From NCBI GenBank assembly GCA_002315325.1, contig DCGU01000088.1, forward strand, positions 1 through 5,725: a stretch of DNA of 5,725 bases. Direction: 5' to 3'. This DNA comes from Clostridiales bacterium UBA1770 (lineage in GTDB: Bacteria; Bacillota; Clostridia; Oscillospirales; CAG-272). This document shows positions 5,606 through 5,725 of the stretch, in pieces. The stretch's first letter is position 1. The number at the start of each line of letters is the position of its first letter. The notes beneath the pieces are model-generated. The model was not told the DNA's origin. It ran no database searches and saw nothing but the letters and a program-made list of their open reading frames with translations. A program made the position numbers and the translations under genes.

Positions 5606-5725
5606 GAAAGAGTGAAGAGTGACCGTCGGTCACGTGAAGATGCCGCTGTGCGGCAGTCAAGAGTGAAGAGTTCCCTGCGGGAACGCTAAGAACTAAGAGC
5701 TGCCGGTGGCAACGTTAAGAGTTAA
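5604..5725. repeat. Tandem hairpin array with purine-rich heptamer linkers, continuing past the window end
   Basis: Directly after the GH31 stop, four 15-base hairpins (6-bp arms, 3-base loops) alternate with heptamers. Hairpins: GTGACC-GTC-GGTCAC (5619-5633), TGCCGC-TGT-GCGGCA (5641-5655), GTTCCC-TGC-GGGAAC (5670-5684) and GCTGCC-GGT-GGCAAC (5699-5713, one C-A mismatch). Linkers: AGAAAGA GTGAAGA (5605-5618), GTGAAGA (5634-5640), GTCAAGA GTGAAGA (5656-5669), GCTAAGA ACTAAGA (5685-5698) and GTTAAGA GTTAA (5714-5725, cut by the edge); the heptamer consensus is roughly GTNAAGA. The period is 29 bases, or 22 where one heptamer is missing. Stem sequences differ while pairing is kept. No T-run follows on the plus strand, so it is not a standard terminator, though it may protect the GH31 mRNA end. 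Composition differs sharply from the gene. I do not recognise a named family. It resembles REP-type palindromes combined with the heptamer repeats (STRR) known in cyanobacteria, as analogy only. Confidence 0.85.

Noticed and set aside
5604..5725. CRISPR array
   Set aside because: Repeats are 7-base heptamers and the parts between them are palindromes, not unique spacers. The unit size does not fit a repeat-spacer design.
5604..5725. Intrinsic terminator for the GH31 gene
   Set aside because: The hairpins are followed by purine-rich GTNAAGA linkers, not a T-run, on the plus strand.

Overview
The window looks like DNA from a strictly anaerobic Firmicute, most likely a gut Clostridia of the Oscillospiraceae/Ruminococcaceae type. 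This is inferred from five things: a pyruvate:ferredoxin oxidoreductase start, AAGGAG-type ribosome sites, sigma-70 consensus promoters in AT-rich gaps, coding DNA with many G/C third positions, and a cytoplasmic GH31 glycosidase. No 16S rRNA or other marker is present to fix the genus.

Layout. 21-350 (minus) is the N-terminal part of pyruvate:ferredoxin oxidoreductase, disrupted close to the window edge. 351-610 is a divergent promoter region. 611-1345 (plus) is a DUF554-family membrane protein. A hairpin at 1383-1411 can terminate transcription in both directions between it and a small helix-turn-helix protein at 1437-1829 (minus). 1830-2049 is AT-rich and holds that regulator's promoter plus dyads near it. 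2050-3165 (minus) is a divergent RpoD-like sigma factor with a TTG start. 3166-3589 holds a structured sigma leader and the promoter region of the divergent gene. 3590-5605 (plus) is a complete GH31-family glycosidase. 5604-5725 is a regular array of small hairpins separated by purine-rich heptamers, and it runs off the window end.

The genes do not form one operon. Each has its own upstream region, and strand switches separate the blocks. PFOR handles pyruvate oxidation, GH31 probably releases sugar from an imported oligosaccharide, DUF554 is an uncharacterised membrane protein, and the two minus-strand regulators sit between them.

The most unusual element is the terminal hairpin array. Four hairpins with three-base loops have quite different stem sequences, yet three are fully paired and the fourth has one mismatch. 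They sit at a 29-base period, or 22 where one linker heptamer is missing. Second in interest is the sigma factor, which keeps the whole sigma-70 framework but has changed residues usually invariant in the part that reads the -10 element. Both window ends fall on anomalies (a broken PFOR frame and a repeat array), so the window may be a whole short assembly contig.
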